In this document: one piece after another, positions 15,576 to 24,649 of the stretch
How positions within the stretch are numbered: the first letter of the stretch is position 1
Layout: each line of letters begins with the position of its first letter
NCBI GenBank assembly: GCA_964490015.1
Contig: CAZBBA010000014.1
Coordinates: forward strand, 1 to 64,000
Direction: 5' to 3'
Source of the DNA: Perlabentimonas sp964490015
GTDB taxonomy: Bacteria; Bacteroidota; Bacteroidia; Bacteroidales; Tenuifilaceae
Length of the DNA stretch: 64,000 bases
Position numbers and translations under genes: made by a program
Notes under the pieces: model-generated
Databases searched by the model: none
What the model was told of the DNA's origin: nothing
What the model saw: the letters and a program-made list of their open reading frames with translations, nothing else

Positions 15576-18488
15576 TTAATGCTTTACCGATTTTATCACC
15601 ACTCTTCCTAGGTCTTGACTCTCAAGAACCACAAAATAAATTCCAGGTTTTAGGCCGCGTGCAGGAATAATAACTTCGCTGTCGCCATAATTCCATGAGC
15701 TATATTTCACCTCGCCCAGGATATTAATAACTTTTACAGCGCTAAACTTCTCAGCATTTCTGATGGTGATACTTTCATTGAATGGGTTTGGGGATATTTT
15801 AGGTTTGTCAAGTTGGATAATCTCTGTACTAGTTCTAATCATATTCACACTAACAGTTATTCCTTGATCTGTATTAGAAAACGAACCGGAATAGTTGTTA
15901 AAATCAGCAGCCGTAACGCCAAATGTATAGTCACCAATATGCAGCTGGGTATTGGCTTTACCTTCGTTGTTGGTAATTATGGGATCCTCATAGCCAACAA
16001 TTAGAATGCTGGCCTGCTCAATGGGGTTTTGACTTGAATCGAACACATTGAAAGTAACTGGGTATTTTGGTGCATATGTCACAACAACAGTATAGACATT
16101 TTCAGTCAGCCCACTCTCAGAGGTAACCGTAAATGCAATGGGATCAGTAAAATTCATTGCTGTTTCTGGGGTATAACTAATAGTTGCCCCTTGTGAAATG
16201 GTAAACACAGGTGTTAGGTTTGTAATGTCTACAAAATCTTTTATCTGCACCCGGATTTCTGCAGCGTTATTGACCAGAGGATCAACAGTAATACTATACA
16301 CACCTTCCTCTCTAATGTCAAAGGAGTGGACTCGAGCCTGATGGCTAGGCTCAGTGCCACCGCCCGCTATAAGTACATCGTCAATCTTAATGTAAAAATT
16401 ATCGGTACAGTCGTAATGGCGAAAAGCGATGTAGATAATATCTCCCACATAGCTGCTTAAATCAACCTGGCGCCTCACCCAGTTTACACTCTGGAGAACC
16501 TCAGAGAAAACCTCAACAAAATCGGAAGGATTAGCTGTTTTTCTTGATATAAAAATTCCATACTTCTCAGCAATCCAATCGGGATCCTGAGCTCCTACAA
16601 AGTACTCGAGCATAAAATTATCGTGGGTAATCTCAATGGGAGGGGTTATCAGCCAGTTGTCCGGCCTTAATGCTTTATTATCGTCCCACGATGCAGAGCC
16701 AGCACATTTAACGCCAGTATTTGCTGCACCTTCAGCAATATATGAAAACCACTTCTTATTATCTCCATCCTTATCAATATTTTGCCAGCCTGAAGGAGGA
16801 AATGTGCTCCCCTCAAAACCCTCAAAAAGGACTGTATTTGATGGAATATCTTGTATTCGAATATAATCCTTTTTTGTTGTAGTACTGGTTCCGTTTATCG
16901 TTAGGCTAACGGTTTTTGATCCTCCTGTTGAGTAGGTCACCGTATGAGGCCCCTTGCCCGTTATGGTTGCGGGTGTTGCACCATCACCAAAATTCCAGCT
17001 CCACGAGGTTATGCTTGCCCCTGTAGATAAATCGGTAAAAGTTATTGCTACATTGGTTTGGGCAACTGTTAAATCGGCCTTAAAATTGGCATAAAGGTCG
17101 CCACTAGGATCGTAACCAGGCAATGTGGAAGTATTTGAATTTGAGGGGTCTAGCCAGGGTTGCAATTTCTTTATATTGGTTGTGCCGTTTGAAGACCAGT
17201 GATAATTAAACTTACCATAGTAATCGGGTGAGTTGAGGCTACTGCAACTTGAAGACCCTCCCGAAAGTGTTCCTACAACCAGCCCTGCAGAGTTAAGAAT
17301 TGGCGAACCCGACGACCCACCCTCGGTCACGCCGTGCCCATTGGCAGTTTGAGTCCAGGTTACCCTCCACGTGGAGTTAGTTGCCATTACAGAGCCGTCA
17401 ATGTTTGGTGTTGCACTTGATAAAGATCCTGTATAAGTTGAGATTTTTTTTGCATCACCGCTGGGATGATGAATGCTGACTCCACCATCGGCAACGGTTT
17501 CCGCTCTATCCCACCCGTTGTAAAATGGTCGCCACGCTGCAGATGGAGTCTGACTAAGTTCTACCAGCTGAAAATCTGACCCTGCAGCTAGTGGCCCACT
17601 CGCTCGAAGTGCAGCCCCAGTAATCAGGTTTATGGTAGGCGAAGTGCTATTATCGCAACCTGAACGTTCGTAGTTAAAAAAGAATTGCCATGTACTTCTA
17701 TCGGAATCGGCTAAATTGCCACCGCAGTGATAAGCAGTTAAAAAGTATGGTTTACCATCCTGGTTTGTATTGTTAATTAGCGTACCGCTACATGCGTACA
17801 CATACCCCCCCTCGCTAAAAAGAATTTTTGCAACACCACGTTTCTGGTTTTGCCAAGCATCGCCCTCGGGCGAACAGTTAATGTTAACCTGACAAGGGTC
17901 GGAATCGCCCAATGCCTTAGAACCAAGCATATCATCAATGCCTTTATAGATTGAGTAGATGCTCGAAATTGAGAAACTACCCCTAAGTCCTTGCTGCCTA
18001 TTTAGCACCGATTCAACATACTCTACAATAACCACACTTGAGGCCAATGGGGGTGTTGAAGCATAGCCGTCATTTATGCTGTTATGATTGATTAGATAAA
18101 ATGATGTCGGCTCATCTTCAGTGTATACGTATAGCCTCCCGTCGGCTGGAATATTAACATTTTCAAGCACAAGAGCAACCGAGGGTGCATCCTCAACTGC
18201 AATTCGTATAATCCACGATTTTTCGCCGTTTTCCCAATTTACAGCCGAACCCATCGACTTGCTGTTAATTCCAACTTTAAATGAATATCCAACTCGAAGT
18301 GGATAATTGCTCTCTATGGATTTATTATCGCCAAAAGAACCAAAAATATTGGTTTGCAAATAAGTTTGAACATTATTTAGATCAAATCCATTCCCAACGG
18401 CTGATGGCGGTACATCGCTGCGGATTTGCCCAAAGCTGGAGAAAAAGCAAAATGTAAGAAACAGGAAAAATATCGTTATTGTTTTCAT
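15576..18488 (-). CDS. T9SS-exported trypsin-like (lysyl-endopeptidase-type) protease
   Basis: A 970-residue secreted multidomain protease. A signal peptide (1-20) is followed by a propeptide-like region. The S1 protease region spans about 200-450, with GTLINNT and TAYHC (His254), GSDFQLVEL (Asp305) and GGSSGSP (Ser393). A PKD domain is at about 465-545 (SWNFGDG), a cleaved-adhesin/choice-of-anchor-J-like domain at about 550-710, beta-rich domains at about 720-870, and a T9SS type A sorting domain at about 895-970 (KISPNPFNESI, LKPGIYFVV). The catalytic region most resembles lysyl endopeptidases, but cleavage specificity is inferred. It is divergent from the subtilase at 18613. Confidence 0.9.
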   Translation of the reverse strand: MKTITIFFLFLTFCFFSSFGQIRSDVPPSAVGNGFDLNNVQTYLQTNIFGSFGDNKSIESNYPLRVGYSFKVGINSKSMGSAVNWENGEKSWIIRIAVEDAPSVALVLENVNIPADGRLYVYTEDEPTSFYLINHNSINDGYASTPPLASSVVIVEYVESVLNRQQGLRGSFSISSIYSIYKGIDDMLGSKALGDSDPCQVNINCSPEGDAWQNQKRGVAKILFSEGGYVYACSGTLINNTNQDGKPYFLTAYHCGGNLADSDRSTWQFFFNYERSGCDNSTSPTINLITGAALRASGPLAAGSDFQLVELSQTPSAAWRPFYNGWDRAETVADGGVSIHHPSGDAKKISTYTGSLSSATPNIDGSVMATNSTWRVTWTQTANGHGVTEGGSSGSPILNSAGLVVGTLSGGSSSCSSLNSPDYYGKFNYHWSSNGTTNIKKLQPWLDPSNSNTSTLPGYDPSGDLYANFKADLTVAQTNVAITFTDLSTGASITSWSWNFGDGATPATITGKGPHTVTYSTGGSKTVSLTINGTSTTTKKDYIRIQDIPSNTVLFEGFEGSTFPPSGWQNIDKDGDNKKWFSYIAEGAANTGVKCAGSASWDDNKALRPDNWLITPPIEITHDNFMLEYFVGAQDPDWIAEKYGIFISRKTANPSDFVEVFSEVLQSVNWVRRQVDLSSYVGDIIYIAFRHYDCTDNFYIKIDDVLIAGGGTEPSHQARVHSFDIREEGVYSITVDPLVNNAAEIRVQIKDFVDITNLTPVFTISQGATISYTPETAMNFTDPIAFTVTSESGLTENVYTVVVTYAPKYPVTFNVFDSSQNPIEQASILIVGYEDPIITNNEGKANTQLHIGDYTFGVTAADFNNYSGSFSNTDQGITVSVNMIRTSTEIIQLDKPKISPNPFNESITIRNAEKFSAVKVINILGEVKYSSWNYGDSEVIIPARGLKPGIYFVVLESQDLGRVVIKSVKH

Positions 18489-18612
18489 AAACAGCCGTTT
18501 AATTGATTCAAGGGGTAAGATCTAGGTTAAATAATTTTCCTTAAAAGTAAGGAATATTTGATATCTTGCGCTCAAATTACACAAACTATTAACCATAAAC
18601 ATTTAGTACTAC

Positions 18613-21405
18613 ATGAATTTATCTTTTATTAAGAGGTGCTTGCTTATTGGTATTATAGCACTTGCCTATTCAATTAGCGCTTTATCGCAACAAGGCACGA
18701 ACACATCTGACTATGAAAAAAGGGTTAAGTATGTGAATGGCTATAAAGTTATTCAGGGCGAACGACCACCAATCAATCTAGAATCAATTTCACCAGATGA
18801 TTACGAGGCTGGGAAACTATTTATCAAGGTAAAGCCTGGTGTTGAAAAATCGTTGGGAGAAAGCATTGTTCTGACTCGTAAAAGCGCTAATGCTTCTACA
18901 GGTGTAAAGGGGATTGACAACCTAATAAAAGGATTTGGAGTTAACCAGTATAAGCCTATTCTGCATGACCTATACTCAAACGACCCACATACAAAAACCA
19001 GCAAGGCGAAGCACGATGCGTGGGAATTTAACCTATGGTACGAGTTATCCCTCGATAAAAATGCTGATATAATCAAAGCGGTAAAGGAGTTTAGTGCACT
19101 AAATGAGGTTGAACTTGCAGAGCCCGTATTGAAAAAAGTTAGAATTGAACCTGTTGTAAAAAATCCTGTAGCTACAGTTAAGTCAGGTTCTGTATCATCC
19201 AACGATAAATTTTTCAACCTACAGTGGGGCTACAAGAACACAGGCCAAACCATTCAAGGCACATATGGTGTTGCCGGTATTGATATTAGACTTGAGGAGG
19301 CATGGGCAATTGAAATGGGTAACTCCAATGTAATCGTATCAATTCATGATGGTGGCATTGATTTTTCGCACCCCGATCTAGCTGCAAATATTTGGCCCGG
19401 CATAGGCCCCGACGGGCAAAACACCAGCCCTGATGACCATGGAACACACGTGGCAGGGACAGTGGCCGCTGTTACCAATAACGAGATAGGAGTTGCAGGT
19501 ATTGCTGGCGGTGATGGCTCGGGCAATGGAGTTCGATTAATGTCGGTGGATATTTTTGAAGGCTCCTTAACCACTTATAATGGATATGTTTACGCTGCCG
19601 ACCGGGGATCGGCCATTTCACAGAATAGCTGGGGTTACAAAAACTCTGGAGTCTATAATACCCCCGATCTCCAAGGAATTGATTATTTCAATGCCAATGG
19701 TGGCGGTGATGCGCTAAAAGAAGGAGGTATAGTTATTTTTGCCGCTGGAAATGATAATGAGAATTCTCTTCGATATCCAGGTTGCTACTCAGGAACATTT
19801 GCGGTTGCATCGCACGACAACCAAGGGAAAAAATCCAGTTTTTCGAACTTTGCCTCTTGGGTACATGTTTCAGCTCCAGGAACCAATATTGCTAGCACTG
19901 CCCCAGAAAACGGCTATGTATGGATGTCGGGTACATCGATGGCTTGCCCTCACGTATCTGGAGTAGCTGCTCTTGTTGTATCAAAATATTATGGTGAGCT
20001 AACTAAAGATGATCTATGGTTTATACTAACTGAGGGTGTAGACGATATATATACCGGGAATCCATATTACAAAGGGCTTCTTGGAACTGGTAGTATTAAT
20101 GCTTATAAAGCTCTAATAGCAACAGAAAACCGTTTCCTCCCCAAAGTGGAAACCCTAAGCATAAGCTCTGTGTCGCATGATGAGGTTGTAGTAGGTGGAA
20201 ATATTACTCGCGACGGAGGATTTAACATAACTGCAAGAGGAATAGTTTGGGGGACTACTGAGAACATATCACTCGAAGACTGCGATGGGTTCACCACCGA
20301 TGGTGAGGGGAACGGTGAGTACACCTCAAAAATGACTGGTTTTACCGAAAGCACAAAGTACTACATTAGGGCATACGCAACTAATAGCCAAGGTACAACA
20401 TATGGCACAAGTGTTTCTTTTGTTTCTCTAACAAGTGTAAACTTTAAGGTTGTTGATCAGCTAAGAAATCCCTTAAGTGGTATTGAAGTTGTATTTGACG
20501 AAGAAAGTCAACTCACTGACAATAATGGAATTGCTGCATTTTACAGAAACGTTGGTACATTTTCCTATACTGTTACCGGCACTGATTTCTTTTCAACAGG
20601 TGGTAGTATTTTTATTACAGCTACTTCCGAAAACGAGCATAAGCTAGTATTGGTAAGGCCTTCGTTAAATAATCCTGAGATCGTTGGAGCGCTTAATGCT
20701 TGTTCCGGCTCAGAGATTATTTATCGTATCGATTCCCCACAGCAAGGAACCTGGGAGATGGAAGGTGGAGGAATTATTGGTAGTACAAATCAACCTTATG
20801 CCGTTGCTAAATGGACAAGTTCAACAGGTAAAGGAATAATCCGCTTTAGGATTATTGCTGAGGATGGTTACCAAACCACCTACCAAAAGGAGATTACAAT
20901 CAACACAAGCTATAACCTTCCAAGTATTGGTAAACCAAAAATATATGTAAAGGGGACTATCCCTATACTAATATGTACTGCACCCGATATGACTTACCAA
21001 TGGTTTAAAAACGGTGAGATAATTGAAGGCGCAACGGGACAACACTTCGCTCCCCGGAACCAGTCGGGTCGTTTTCATGTTCAAACTACAGATAACAATC
21101 AATGCCACAATACCTCTAATGAAATTGTGCATCATAGTAATGTGTCAAAACAAAGTTTAGTTGCAACCTACCCCAACCCAAGCAATGGACAGTTCACCAT
21201 AAACTATCAAAGTGAAACAGTCGGTGTAGGGACAATTACCATATCTAACTCTCACGGGAAAGTGGTACATCAGCAGAGTTTTGTGAAATCGACCGAAGAA
21301 TTCTCGAACCAGCTTAACCTGCAAGCACTACCCAAAGGGATTTATATTGTTACCATTACAACAGGTAACGACGTGCCCGTGAATACCAAAATCACCATTT
21401 ACTAA
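18613..21405 (+). CDS. T9SS-exported subtilisin-like serine protease (S8)
   Basis: A 930-residue secreted protease. The order is signal peptide (about 1-25), pro-region to about 195, then the S8 domain at about 200-510. Catalytic residues are Asp246 (in HDGGIDFSHPDL), His276 (DDHGTHVAG), oxyanion Asn380 (FAAGN) and Ser442 (SGTSMACPH). The Asp motif is DGG rather than the usual DTG or DSG. A module of about 95 residues follows that is closely related to repeats in the lipoprotein at 1164-3029 (GGNITRDGGFNITARGI). Ig-like and carboxypeptidase-regulatory-like modules come next, then a T9SS type A sorting domain (YPNPSNGQFTI, LPKGIYIVTI). It is probably cotranscribed with the barrel gene 18 bp downstream. 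Confidence 0.92.
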   Translation: MNLSFIKRCLLIGIIALAYSISALSQQGTNTSDYEKRVKYVNGYKVIQGERPPINLESISPDDYEAGKLFIKVKPGVEKSLGESIVLTRKSANASTGVKGIDNLIKGFGVNQYKPILHDLYSNDPHTKTSKAKHDAWEFNLWYELSLDKNADIIKAVKEFSALNEVELAEPVLKKVRIEPVVKNPVATVKSGSVSSNDKFFNLQWGYKNTGQTIQGTYGVAGIDIRLEEAWAIEMGNSNVIVSIHDGGIDFSHPDLAANIWPGIGPDGQNTSPDDHGTHVAGTVAAVTNNEIGVAGIAGGDGSGNGVRLMSVDIFEGSLTTYNGYVYAADRGSAISQNSWGYKNSGVYNTPDLQGIDYFNANGGGDALKEGGIVIFAAGNDNENSLRYPGCYSGTFAVASHDNQGKKSSFSNFASWVHVSAPGTNIASTAPENGYVWMSGTSMACPHVSGVAALVVSKYYGELTKDDLWFILTEGVDDIYTGNPYYKGLLGTGSINAYKALIATENRFLPKVETLSISSVSHDEVVVGGNITRDGGFNITARGIVWGTTENISLEDCDGFTTDGEGNGEYTSKMTGFTESTKYYIRAYATNSQGTTYGTSVSFVSLTSVNFKVVDQLRNPLSGIEVVFDEESQLTDNNGIAAFYRNVGTFSYTVTGTDFFSTGGSIFITATSENEHKLVLVRPSLNNPEIVGALNACSGSEIIYRIDSPQQGTWEMEGGGIIGSTNQPYAVAKWTSSTGKGIIRFRIIAEDGYQTTYQKEITINTSYNLPSIGKPKIYVKGTIPILICTAPDMTYQWFKNGEIIEGATGQHFAPRNQSGRFHVQTTDNNQCHNTSNEIVHHSNVSKQSLVATYPNPSNGQFTINYQSETVGVGTITISNSHGKVVHQQSFVKSTEEFSNQLNLQALPKGIYIVTITTGNDVPVNTKITIY

Positions 21406-21423
21406 ATCACCACTCGCAAAACA

Positions 21424-22308
21424 ATGAAAAACAAAATAGTATCATTCTCAATAGCTGCTATTCTTGTGTTTAGTTTAACAGGAATTTTCACTACATCATA
21501 CGCGCAAGATCAACCAGTAGCAAACAGTTACGATCAACCAGCCCAGCCTAGCCACAATCGAATTTACGTTGATATTAGTGGTGCTTATAACCTCTCCATG
21601 ATTAAAAGCAACCTGAATTCAGGTTGGGGCAAGATAAATGAATTCTCCGTTATCCCCTCAGTAAACGCAACTTATATGCTTAACCCCAATATGGGCGTTG
21701 GGTTTGGTTTAAAGCTGGGAAAATACTCATCGGGATTCAGTGTAACGGGTTTTTCCACTCAACTCGAGAATCCATATATCGACAGGGATGGCGATAGCTA
21801 TTACCCTATCTATGAGGGAGTAAATCTTAGCGAAATTAATTCATTTAGCACTATAGATATCCCTTTATACTACAGATTTCAACTAGCATTGGGCAAAGGA
21901 AAAATTTTGGCCTACGCTAATGCTGGAATAATGCTTTCGTCGATTTCCAAGATGAGCTATACGCTCGATGGGACGCTAACCCGAAAAGGGTTTTATCCAG
22001 AGTATAATGTGGTTCTAAACAATTATCCCGAGTACAACTTCGACGATTTAACCTACAGTCCAAGCACAGAGCGCGAGATTACCGCCCCAGGAGTGGGTTT
22101 GTCGGGTTTTATAACCTTTGGCGTAATGTATGAGGTGGCCAAGGATATTCTGATAAAGGCAGGTGGTACTTTTTCGCTTGGATTCTCCGATTTACGGCCC
22201 AGCATAAACAACGATTTCAACGAATTTCACAGCAGCACATACCTGGGTAAAACATCGATGAACTCAGCAGCAATTGAGCTAGGAGTAGTTTATCGATTTT
22301 TAAAGTAG
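21424..22308 (+). CDS. Outer-membrane beta-barrel protein, uncharacterised
   Basis: A 294-residue protein with a signal peptide ending SYAQ. Amphipathic strands follow with a typical barrel end (SAAIELGVVYRFLK). Pairs such as NPNMGVGFGLKLGKY and DILIKAGGTFSLGFS mark strand-turn-strand units. It sits 18 bp after the subtilase stop and ahead of a terminator, so the two form one transcript. It could help the export or anchoring of the protease, but no sequence motif shows this. Confidence 0.75.
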   Translation: MKNKIVSFSIAAILVFSLTGIFTTSYAQDQPVANSYDQPAQPSHNRIYVDISGAYNLSMIKSNLNSGWGKINEFSVIPSVNATYMLNPNMGVGFGLKLGKYSSGFSVTGFSTQLENPYIDRDGDSYYPIYEGVNLSEINSFSTIDIPLYYRFQLALGKGKILAYANAGIMLSSISKMSYTLDGTLTRKGFYPEYNVVLNNYPEYNFDDLTYSPSTEREITAPGVGLSGFITFGVMYEVAKDILIKAGGTFSLGFSDLRPSINNDFNEFHSSTYLGKTSMNSAAIELGVVYRFLK

Positions 22309-22331
22309 ATATCCAAATTTAAATAGTTCCT

Positions 22332-22366
22332 AAAAGCCCATCCCCTTAAAACGGATGGGCTTTTTT
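22332..22366 (+). terminator. Terminator of the subtilase/barrel operon
   Basis: Stem AGCCCATCC / GGATGGGCT (22335-22343 with 22353-22361), then six T. The upstream A-run makes it symmetric. Confidence 0.85.
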
Positions 22367-22420
22367 GCAATCTTTCCTTTAGCTTAGCGAATTACCCATA
22401 GAACTATTCCGCGTTTTTAG

Positions 22421-22428
22421 TACATTTG
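22421..22428 (+). promoter_or_regulatory. Candidate -7 element for the lolD operon
   Basis: TACATTTG followed by C, 17 bp before the lolD ATG. No clear -33 box was found. Confidence 0.5.
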
Positions 22429-22445
22429 CACATCAATGCATTACT

Positions 22446-23096
22446 ATGATAAGAGTTGAGAAAATTGTCAAGTCCTTTGGATCACTAACCGTTCTTAAGG
22501 AGGTTGATGTTCAGATTCCCGCCGAGAAGGTTGTGGCCATTGTTGGCCCCAGCGGAGCAGGAAAAACCACTCTGCTTCAAATAATGGGCTCGTTATCCAA
22601 GGCCGACTCGGGCAGCGTGTATATCGATAACGTGAACATATCGCAGCTAAACGAGAAAAACCTTGCAGCATTCCGCAACCAGAATATTGGCTTTGTATTC
22701 CAGTTCCACCATCTTTTGCCCGAGTTTACTGCACTCGAAAATATTTGCATCCCCGGATTTATTGCCCGCAAGCCCAAAGAAGAGGTTGAAACACGGGCAA
22801 AAGAGCTGATAAATTTCCTTGGCCTCACCAACCGCATGGATCACAAACCCTCGGAGCTGTCGGGTGGCGAGCAGCAACGGGTGGCCGTTGCCCGGGCATT
22901 AATCAACAAACCCAAGGTTATTCTGGCCGATGAGCCATCGGGAAATCTCGACTCCAAGAATCGCGAGGAGCTGCATAACCTATTCTTCTCGCTGCGCGAT
23001 CAGTTTAAGCAAACTTTTATTGTGGTCACTCACGATAAGGATTTGGCCGCCATGGCCGATGTTCAGCTGACCATGAACGATGGCCGCTTTGTATAG
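22446..23096 (+). CDS. lolD: ABC transporter ATP-binding protein, LolD type
   Basis: A 216-residue ATPase with Walker A GPSGAGKTT (about 34-42), the Q-loop in NIGFVFQFHHLLPEFTALENI, signature LSGGEQQRVA, Walker B VILADEPSGNLD and the switch histidine in VVTHD. FQFHHLLPEFTALEN is the typical LolD/MacB subgroup block. It probably drives lipoprotein release from the inner membrane. The partner permease is not next to it. Its stop overlaps the next GTG start by one base. Confidence 0.85.
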   Translation: MIRVEKIVKSFGSLTVLKEVDVQIPAEKVVAIVGPSGAGKTTLLQIMGSLSKADSGSVYIDNVNISQLNEKNLAAFRNQNIGFVFQFHHLLPEFTALENICIPGFIARKPKEEVETRAKELINFLGLTNRMDHKPSELSGGEQQRVAVARALINKPKVILADEPSGNLDSKNREELHNLFFSLRDQFKQTFIVVTHDKDLAAMADVQLTMNDGRFV

Positions 23097-23872
23097 TGAA
23101 GAGCATTAGCCCTACAGATCTTAAGGAGTTTCTGGAGGAGAAGTATCATCGATACGCTTCTCCCAGCTTTATTGAAACCGACCCTATTCAAATACCCCGC
23201 AGCTTTTCCCTTAAGCAGGATATCGAAATATCAGGATTTCTCACGGCAACCATATCATGGGGACAACGCCCCCAGATTATCCGATCGGCCAGAAGTTTAA
23301 TAACGCAAATGGGCGAATCGCCCTACGAGTTCCTGCTCTATTCATCATCTTCTGATATTGAATCGCTATCGAGATTCTACTACCGTACATTCAATGGAAC
23401 CGATTGTATGGCCTTTATAAACTCGCTTAAAAGGATTTACACCAACGGCCAGTCGCTCGAAGGAATATTTACAGAAGGCTTCAACAAAACCAAATCAGTT
23501 AAGGGTGCCATTGACTATTTTAGGCAGAATTTTATCGACGAGGGTTTCCCTAGGAGATCAACCAAGCATATCTCGAACCCGATGGCCAACTCAGCCGCAA
23601 AGCGCCTAAACATGTACCTGCGCTGGATGGTACGCCCATCAACCGAAAAGGTTGATTTGTGTATTTGGACGCAAATTCCTCCCTCGGCGCTATTGCTCCC
23701 CCTCGATGTACACTCGGGCAGAGTGGCTCGTAAGCTGGGATTGATCAGCCGCAAGCAAAACGACTGGCGAGCAGTGGAGGAGGTTACCGCTAAACTTAGT
23801 ATCTTTGCGCCCAACGACCCGGTGAAGTACGATTTTGCCCTCTTTGGACTGGGTGTTTTCGAAAAATTTTAG
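23096..23872 (+). CDS. TIGR02757 family protein (DUF2400), function unknown
   Basis: A 258-residue protein starting at a GTG that overlaps the lolD stop. Family-like blocks are FLEEKYHRY, ISGFLTATISWGQRPQI, the STKHISNPMANSAAKRLNMYLRWMVR region and IPPSALLLPLDVHSGRVARKLG. No enzymatic motif is assigned to this family; its distribution is mainly in Bacteroidota and Campylobacterota. It is followed after 6 bp by trmN6. Confidence 0.85.
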   Translation: MKSISPTDLKEFLEEKYHRYASPSFIETDPIQIPRSFSLKQDIEISGFLTATISWGQRPQIIRSARSLITQMGESPYEFLLYSSSSDIESLSRFYYRTFNGTDCMAFINSLKRIYTNGQSLEGIFTEGFNKTKSVKGAIDYFRQNFIDEGFPRRSTKHISNPMANSAAKRLNMYLRWMVRPSTEKVDLCIWTQIPPSALLLPLDVHSGRVARKLGLISRKQNDWRAVEEVTAKLSIFAPNDPVKYDFALFGLGVFEKF

Positions 23873-23878
23873 CACACC

Positions 23879-24589
23879 ATGCCCAACCCGTATTTTCGTT
23901 TCAAGCAGTTTACCATTCGGCAGGAGAAATCGGCCATGAAGGTTGGCACCGATGGCGTAATGCTGGGCGCCTGGGCCAACGTTGAAAACGCCAAAACCAT
24001 TCTCGATGTTGGTACTGGAACCGGATTGATAGCCCTTATGCTTGCCCAGCGAAGCAAAGCCCATATTGACGCCGTTGAAATTGATGAACCCTCGGCAAGG
24101 CAAGCGCAGGAAAACGCGAATGGTTCACCGTGGAAAAGTAGGGTGAGCGTATACTGCCAATCGTTCCAGCAATATACCGATGAAACCTCCTCAAAATACG
24201 ATTTAATTGTTTCAAACCCTCCCTACTTCATTAAGTCGCTTAAATCCGATGAGGTAGCCCGAACCGTAGCCCGCCACAACGAGTTTTTGCCCCACTCCGA
24301 TCTGCTAGCGGGAATCAGCAAACTGCTCACCGAAAATGGTCGATTTGCGGGCATTTTTCCGTATGTTGAGGGTAACGTGTTTGTGGCTCTAGCATCGACC
24401 TATGGACTTTTCTGCAATAAACGCGTTAGCGTTTATGGTAAAAACACTGGGCCTGTAAAACGACTTCTGCTTGAGTTTAGCCGCGAAAAAATTGCTGTAG
24501 ATGAATCAACAATTACGGTTAGAGGAGCCGATGGTGAATTCACACCAGAGTATATTAAGCTTACCAAAGATTTTTACCTAGCCTTCTAA
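23879..24589 (+). CDS. trmN6: tRNA1(Val) adenine-37 N6-methyltransferase
   Basis: A 236-residue SAM-dependent methyltransferase of the YfiC/TrmN6 family. It has FRFKQFTIRQEKSAMKVGTDGVMLGAW, a SAM loop LDVGTGTGLIALMLAQR, and the N6-adenine motif NPPYF at about residue 118. It modifies A37 of tRNA-Val1 in enterobacteria; the target here is inferred by homology. It is the last gene of the lolD transcript. Confidence 0.92.
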   Translation: MPNPYFRFKQFTIRQEKSAMKVGTDGVMLGAWANVENAKTILDVGTGTGLIALMLAQRSKAHIDAVEIDEPSARQAQENANGSPWKSRVSVYCQSFQQYTDETSSKYDLIVSNPPYFIKSLKSDEVARTVARHNEFLPHSDLLAGISKLLTENGRFAGIFPYVEGNVFVALASTYGLFCNKRVSVYGKNTGPVKRLLLEFSREKIAVDESTITVRGADGEFTPEYIKLTKDFYLAF

Positions 24590-24626
24590 AAAACGAAACG
24601 CCAAACAAACAAATGCTCGGCGTTTC
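24588..24626 (-). terminator. Terminator of the aminotransferase gene
   Basis: Stem GAAACGCC / GGCGTTTC (24595-24602 with 24619-24626) with a 16-base loop. On the minus strand it is followed by six T. It lies between two converging genes. Confidence 0.55.
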
Positions 24627-24649
24627 AACTATTGTGAGAGTTTTATCCT

